Source: CAIRNS01 sp049508565 (GTDB lineage Bacteria > Elusimicrobiota > Endomicrobiia > Endomicrobiales > CAIRNS01). From it: a stretch of 10,004 nucleotides of DNA. The notes under the pieces were generated by a model. The model saw only the letters and a list, made by a program, of their open reading frames with translations, ran no database searches and was not told where the DNA came from. The DNA lies in the NCBI GenBank assembly GCA_049508565.1, contig JBELAT010000079.1:1-10004 (forward strand), given 5' to 3'. Positions 6,547-10,004 of this stretch are shown here, one piece after another; the first letter of the stretch is position 1; each line of letters opens with the position of its first letter. The translations under genes were made by a program, and so were the position numbers.

Positions 6547-7024
6547 GGTATATTTTTCTTAAATAATGCACATCACTTTTATCTTGCGGTCTGCCCGATT
6601 TTTCTTTGAGACTGATTATATCTTCTACGGACAAGACAGATATCTCTATTTCACCACTTTTGAATATTTCCCGCCGGGCATATGCTTTATTAAAATCGAT
6701 TTTGACACCTATGAGTATATCCAAAGAAAAAAAGGAGTTTTTCGGGTCATGTAAACTGAAAGCAATCATGTTTTTTTCTTCGACCCAGGAATTTCTCAGT
6801 TTTTCATTCAATAAATCTTCAATCTTTACCGGCGCCACAGGACGATATCCCATTGTCTTAATCAATGCAGTTAATTTTTTTAAATTTTCATTTCCCAAAT
6901 CTACACAAATATCCACATCACCGGTCATTCGCTCCAAACCATAAAGATTTATTGCAACACCGCCGGCCATCAAATAACGCACTCCCGCTGCGTTTAATAA
7001 TTTAAAAAGTTTGTCATAAAGCAT
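6530..7024 (-). CDS. Nucleotidyltransferase-fold protein, DUF6036 / AbiEii-like
   Basis: 164-residue cytoplasmic protein with the minimal nucleotidyltransferase signature: YLMAGGVAINLYGLERMTGD (17-36) followed by VDICVD, giving the GG motif (21-22) and the catalytic pair Asp36/Asp38. A likely third carboxylate is Asp102 in FFSLDILIG (98-106). The C-terminal part, SVLSVEDIISLKEKSGRPQD (129-148) then KSDVHYL, is the helix found in AbiEii/DUF6036-type proteins. Related proteins include toxins that add nucleotides to tRNA (AbiEii/MenT), but many DUF6036 members have no known role. The gene is AT-rich compared with the flanking operons, which suggests acquisition. Its stop is overlapped by the 61-residue gene downstream. 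The start follows a promoter by only 6 bases, so it may be translated leaderless. Confidence 0.85.
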   Translation of the reverse strand: MLYDKLFKLLNAAGVRYLMAGGVAINLYGLERMTGDVDICVDLGNENLKKLTALIKTMGYRPVAPVKIEDLLNEKLRNSWVEEKNMIAFSLHDPKNSFFSLDILIGVKIDFNKAYARREIFKSGEIEISVLSVEDIISLKEKSGRPQDKSDVHYLRKIYHDKKK

Positions 7025-7030
7025 AGATAG

Positions 7031-7036
7031 ATTATA
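7031..7036 (-). promoter_or_regulatory. Putative -10 box for a near-leaderless nucleotidyltransferase transcript
   Basis: A perfect TATAAT on the minus strand, 6 bases before the ATG at 7024. The usual distance from -10 to transcription start would put the first RNA base at or next to the ATG. No convincing -35 is seen at 17 bases (ATGGAA), so the box could depend on an activator or be fortuitous in AT-rich DNA. Confidence 0.45.
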
Positions 7037-7136
7037 CTAAATCAAGTAGCTTTTTCCATTTTATTTTTTCAATTAACACAATGGGAATAGACTCTCAACA
7101 CCCGCGACTAACAACAGTAATGGCAGATAAGAAAGC

Positions 7137-7382
7137 TCATCCTGCATCAAGGATTGCTTTAATCGCATCGACTCTGGGCGCAGCGTACTCTTTTTCATTT
7201 ATCTGAGTAAGAATTGCTTGTCCGGCATTTAACATCATGAGTTGAATAGTTGGGGGGTATGCCGGGAAGGCGACAATGAAGGGATGTGTTTACCACACAT
7301 TAAAAATAATAAGAATACCATAAACAAGAACGTAGCCCCTAACCACTATCGATGAACTGCCAAGAATCACCAACAGGAGCAC
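7137..7382 (-). pseudogene. Decayed small membrane-protein frame with internal stop
   Basis: This lies in the 405-base gap between the lipoprotein and nucleotidyltransferase genes. From GTG 7382 one frame encodes 30 hydrophobic residues (LLLVILGSSSIVVRG, YVLVYGILIIFNVW), then TAA at 7292-7290, and then in the same frame 50 more protein-like residues (THPFIVAFPAYPPTIQLMML, then NAGQAILTQINEKEYAAPRV, ending DAIKAILDAG) to a TGA at 7139-7137. The upstream part looks like a transmembrane helix and the downstream part like a soluble helical tail. One frame with coding-like composition on both sides of a single stop suggests a nonsense-inactivated or eroded gene; more stops occur further upstream. 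I do not recognise the family. The second half alone could be a 33-residue ORF from ATG 7238, but no ribosome binding site supports it. I see no other gene in the gap. Confidence 0.35.
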
Positions 7383-7429
7383 TCACACTACCCACACAGT
7401 CAGTCAACAGTCATTGTGTAGAGCTTGAA

Positions 7430-8215
7430 TTATTGTCGACCAGTGATCATTATTTTATCTTTAAACCACGGATGGTTTTTAATAAATCGACTGATAACAA
7501 CAGCGTCATCTTCATTACGCAAATTAATGAAACGCTGTTTGAGCATGCGAGCTAACTGCCAGTCGGGAATTTTCTGTACCGGTCGACTCTGTTGAGATTG
7601 ATACACTGTTGTTGGTGCGACAAACGTTCGTTTCTGCTGACGATACGCAATAAACTCAACAGAATGAGTTTCCGATACTTTCTCCATTGCGATGACAGTA
7701 TCTTTCTGGAGATCTAAGAGTTTTCGTATTTCGGTATACGTATCTGTATATTTTCCCCGACTGAACGTTACGTGGTTTTTTCCGTCAATAAAGAGTAAAT
7801 GAGTCGCTCCCAAAAGCTTTCCCGGCTGCAGTTGAGACGCAGTGACGCCGTTGAGACCAAGATCGATCTCCTTCATGGCACTATTGATCAGACTGCGATC
7901 GACAAGACTGAAGTTAGGAAATTTCGCAAATGTCGAAAGAAGCAAATAATTTTCCGTATCCTTCATCGTTCCGGTATCAGCGGTACAATTAAAATTCTCC
8001 GGTTTACAGCCGGCGGGTATTGCAGTGAACGAACTTTTATATTCGACAAGAATATTGACGATTGACCCCTTCTGCAGGAGCTTTTCAATTTCAGCATGTA
8101 TATTCCCGTCAGCGAGCTGCTTTTGAACCGGAGCACTTGCACAACTACCAGTTAATAATAGCACTAGAGAGAGTACTATTCTCACATATATAACTGATAA
8201 GTTCTTTTGTTTCAC
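7430..8215 (-). CDS. Lipoprotein with CsgG-like domain
   Basis: 261-residue predicted lipoprotein. It starts with GTG at 8215 (a nearer GTG at codon 11 is a possible alternative). A basic N-terminus, hydrophobic segment VRIVLSLVLLLTGSC (11-25) and Cys25 make a type II signal peptide with a somewhat loose lipobox. The middle region, LLLSTFAKFPNFSLVDRSLI (91-110), then NSAMKEIDLGLNGV (111-124) and LQPGKLLGATHLLFIDG (129-145), follows the CsgG/curli-assembly pattern: a domain ending in 'VDR', 'E-x-x-L-x-x-x-G', then 'GKLLGA-h-hh'. CsgG forms an outer-membrane export channel, but related lipoproteins act in other envelope roles. The C-terminal third is basic and Gln-rich and not recognised. It begins 58 bases after the large repeat protein and probably shares its mRNA. 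Confidence 0.8.
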   Translation of the reverse strand: MKQKNLSVIYVRIVLSLVLLLTGSCASAPVQKQLADGNIHAEIEKLLQKGSIVNILVEYKSSFTAIPAGCKPENFNCTADTGTMKDTENYLLLSTFAKFPNFSLVDRSLINSAMKEIDLGLNGVTASQLQPGKLLGATHLLFIDGKNHVTFSRGKYTDTYTEIRKLLDLQKDTVIAMEKVSETHSVEFIAYRQQKRTFVAPTTVYQSQQSRPVQKIPDWQLARMLKQRFINLRNEDDAVVISRFIKNHPWFKDKIMITGRQ

Positions 8216-8273
8216 AGTATCATTTCTCTGTGTATCTCCATCGCTTTAAGACTTCTCATTGAACATGCTTTTT

Positions 8274-10004
8274 TTATTGTCTACCGTTTTTATTCGACGA
8301 ACCTGCTCGCGATTTCTGTTGAAAGTTTTTCGCCCGGTTGTTTCCCGCTGAACGAGCAGTTTGAGCGCGATTTAAATAGGCAATAGGATGTTGCTGCTGG
8401 TGATTATTTGCTGCAGGATTAAGATGCTGCCAGTTCCGTGCAGTGGGATTGAAATGATACACATGTCCTTCCTTGGTTCCGTACACGTTATTATCTATAT
8501 GTGTATTGACATTTTTCACCGAAACGGGAGGTCTTACAGCTGAAGTAACGACTCCCGGACTTCCCGGTTTGAAACGATTATTGAGACTGACACCAGTAAA
8601 GACATTTTTTGCAGCATTGGCATTTCCCACGACGAGTGCTCCGGTTCTTGAGTTGTACGCTCTGCCCAATTGGGCAGGGTTCATTGCGCCGAAGGTGTGT
8701 CCTCTGTCAGCCGCCCCGAAAGATCGGTGATAAATATTTGCCGAAGTACTCATCCGCCATATCGCAGGATTGTGATATCCCGGAAAACCTCCTGAACGGT
8801 AGGGTCCCCAGTAAGGGACCGGTGGATGATACCAATAATTCTGTCTTCCCCACCCGAATCCATAACCGTAGCTCCAACCGTACATCGGCGTCCAGCACAA
8901 TGAACAACCATATCCGTAGGTAACCGGGTAGCCGTACCATACGTTTCTTCGCAAATAGCTTCGATACACGTATCCCGTTCCATAGACAACTATACCATCA
9001 GTATCGAGTATGGTTCCATAATAGCCCGGGGTGTACCCAACATACACAAAATCAGGATGCGCATCATATATCCTGACATATGTCACAAAGTGTAATGGCG
9101 ATGTGACGGGAATTGAGTATATAATAGAGGGAACTGATTGAGCAACTCTCCACGCACCCCGCGGACCGGATGAAACAAACCATACGCCGTTTGACACAGC
9201 ATACCACGAATCAGCACCAACCTCGATTATTGGCACAGAACAGTTGCTAACATAATTAAGCGGGGTACCTTCGATTGGCAGCATCTGGGGATCCCCATCT
9301 ATTTCCGGGTTAAGCTGCGTTGTGTTGCGATCAATCTTTTCCGTCGTAGGTACGGTATTGGCTATGGCTGCTTCTTGAGCCTGCTCAGTATTAGGTATTG
9401 TTGCTTTGACGTTTTCTTTGGTACTGGTGTCGGGTATTTTCGCAAAATCGGCTGGCAAACTATCACCTGCAACATATTCCCACGGACCGTTACCGGAGCG
9501 GGAGCGGAACCAACGCCCTGAAATGACAATGTATGTCATCTGATCGTTAAGATTTTTGAAAACGTTTGCCGTCGTATTTGAAACATATAATAGGTTCGTT
9601 CCATCAATGGGAAGATAATTTGGTTCCCCATCCGTCACGACCAGCTCTGCGGGTTCTACAGACACATAGATGTGCGGTATCTGGGTATGAAGCGATGGTT
9701 TCTGCTTCGTATCCTGATCAGGCTCACCTTCTAAAAGATCAACAGATCCAAGGTTACGACGGTCCAAACCTGCTATCTCAGGTGGCAGGGCATTTGAAAC
9801 TTTCCACGGGCCCGCCAACCCCGGCGCTTCCATGTATCCATCGAAAACATGAAGATACATTTTCCCTGTCGAATCCTTTAACAAAAGCACCTGTGTATTG
9901 ATTACGCGTGAAAGACTGGTATCTTTTAGCGGTGCAAACACCGGGTTTCCATCAACCAGGATGAGCATTGACGGTTCGGTTGAAAATAATATCTTGGGAG
10001 GCGC
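8274..10004 (-). CDS. Three-repeat, Gly/Tyr/Trp-rich protein ('carbohydrate-binding family V/XII'-like), 5' end outside window
   Basis: 576 codons to the window edge with no stop; the true start is upstream. In-frame APPKILFSTEPSM precedes the first internal Met at 9968, so that Met is not the start (residue numbers here count from it). Three related modules of about 57-60 residues occur at 6-62, 113-172 and 224-280. They are followed by a conserved linker (KENVKATIPNTEQAQEAAIA, 184-203, lies between modules 2 and 3), the block YSIPVTSPLHFVTYVRIYDA (284-303), VGYTPGYYGTIL (310-321) and VVYGTGYVY (327-335). A Gly/Tyr/Trp-rich stretch (344-399) and an Asn/Gln/Arg-rich tail close the protein. 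This organisation matches a widespread bacterial family often annotated as carbohydrate-binding V/XII; its function is unknown to me. The aromatic-rich part suggests surface or cell-wall contact, which is inference. Confidence 0.85.
   Translation of the reverse strand, partial: APPKILFSTEPSMLILVDGNPVFAPLKDTSLSRVINTQVLLLKDSTGKMYLHVFDGYMEAPGLAGPWKVSNALPPEIAGLDRRNLGSVDLLEGEPDQDTKQKPSLHTQIPHIYVSVEPAELVVTDGEPNYLPIDGTNLLYVSNTTANVFKNLNDQMTYIVISGRWFRSRSGNGPWEYVAGDSLPADFAKIPDTSTKENVKATIPNTEQAQEAAIANTVPTTEKIDRNTTQLNPEIDGDPQMLPIEGTPLNYVSNCSVPIIEVGADSWYAVSNGVWFVSSGPRGAWRVAQSVPSIIYSIPVTSPLHFVTYVRIYDAHPDFVYVGYTPGYYGTILDTDGIVVYGTGYVYRSYLRRNVWYGYPVTYGYGCSLCWTPMYGWSYGYGFGWGRQNYWYHPPVPYWGPYRSGGFPGYHNPAIWRMSTSANIYHRSFGAADRGHTFGAMNPAQLGRAYNSRTGALVVGNANAAKNVFTGVSLNNRFKPGSPGVVTSAVRPPVSVKNVNTHIDNNVYGTKEGHVYHFNPTARNWQHLNPAANNHQQQHPIAYLNRAQTARSAGNNRAKNFQQKSRAGSSNKNGRQ
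9129..9953 (-). repeat. Three internal protein repeats in the large envelope-type protein
   Basis: Three diverged units at 9953-9783, 9632-9453 and 9299-9129. Each opens with Asp-Gly-(Asn/Glu/Asp)-Pro, continues with a Pro-x-x-(Gly/Asp)-Thr-x-Leu segment and an aromatic-x-V-x-N-like strand (RVINT, YVSNT, YVSNC), and ends in a Trp/Gly signature (GPWKV, GPWEY, GAWRV) then Leu/Val-Pro. The second and third are closer to each other than to the first, which lacks the W before the GPW motif. Confidence 0.75.

Noticed and set aside
7284..7300. Inverted repeat ATGTGT-TTACC-ACACAT as a terminator
   Set aside because: The stem is only 6 bases and AT-rich, and it is not followed by a T run on either strand.
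7352..7555. Plus-strand open frame of 67 codons
   Set aside because: It runs antisense to the lipoprotein 3' end and the decayed frame, with no ribosome binding site or recognisable sequence.
1..10004. tRNA, rRNA, CRISPR arrays, insertion sequences
   Set aside because: I saw no cloverleaf, rRNA-like stretch, regularly spaced direct repeats, transposase or terminal inverted repeats when reading both strands.

Overview
Every gene I can support in this window lies on the minus strand, so the biological order runs from base 10004 down to base 1. The DNA looks bacterial and of moderate GC. A lipoprotein signal peptide, a CsgG-like lipoprotein and a protein of a type common in Gram-negative bacteria suggest a diderm (Gram-negative-type) organism. 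The phylum cannot be fixed. Class 1B PyrD with PyrK, plus PyrR, argues against a typical enteric or pseudomonad and would fit several non-proteobacterial diderm lineages.

Region A (10004 to 7430) holds a large three-repeat, Gly/Tyr/Trp-rich protein cut by the window edge. After a gap of about 60 bases comes a GTG-started lipoprotein with a CsgG-like middle. They probably form an envelope-related transcription unit.

Region B (7429 to 6252) is AT-rich and looks accessory. It contains a decayed small membrane-protein reading frame with an internal stop. Next comes a two-gene module: a nucleotidyltransferase-fold protein of the DUF6036/AbiEii-like type, then a 61-residue partner that overlaps it across a run of nine A. 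Its promoter would give an almost leaderless mRNA. Last is a fragment resembling the C-terminal half of a RelE/ParE toxin.

Region C (6274 to 1) is a tightly packed biosynthetic operon starting from a good sigma70-type promoter (TTGAAA, 17 bases, TAGAAT): purE, pyrR, pyrB, pyrC, pyrK, pyrD, then a membrane alkaline-phosphatase-superfamily enzyme of the LTA synthase family that runs off the window. PyrB and PyrC make and cyclise carbamoyl-aspartate. PyrD and PyrK oxidise dihydroorotate using NAD. PyrR would be the regulator or a weak uracil phosphoribosyltransferase. PurE belongs to purine synthesis and is an unusual leading gene for a pyr operon. carAB, pyrE and pyrF are not in the window.

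Most junctions overlap by a few bases, which implies translational coupling. Several starts need care: pyrB, purE and pyrD have better or alternative internal starts, and pyrK lacks its conserved N-terminus unless a non-ATG start is used.
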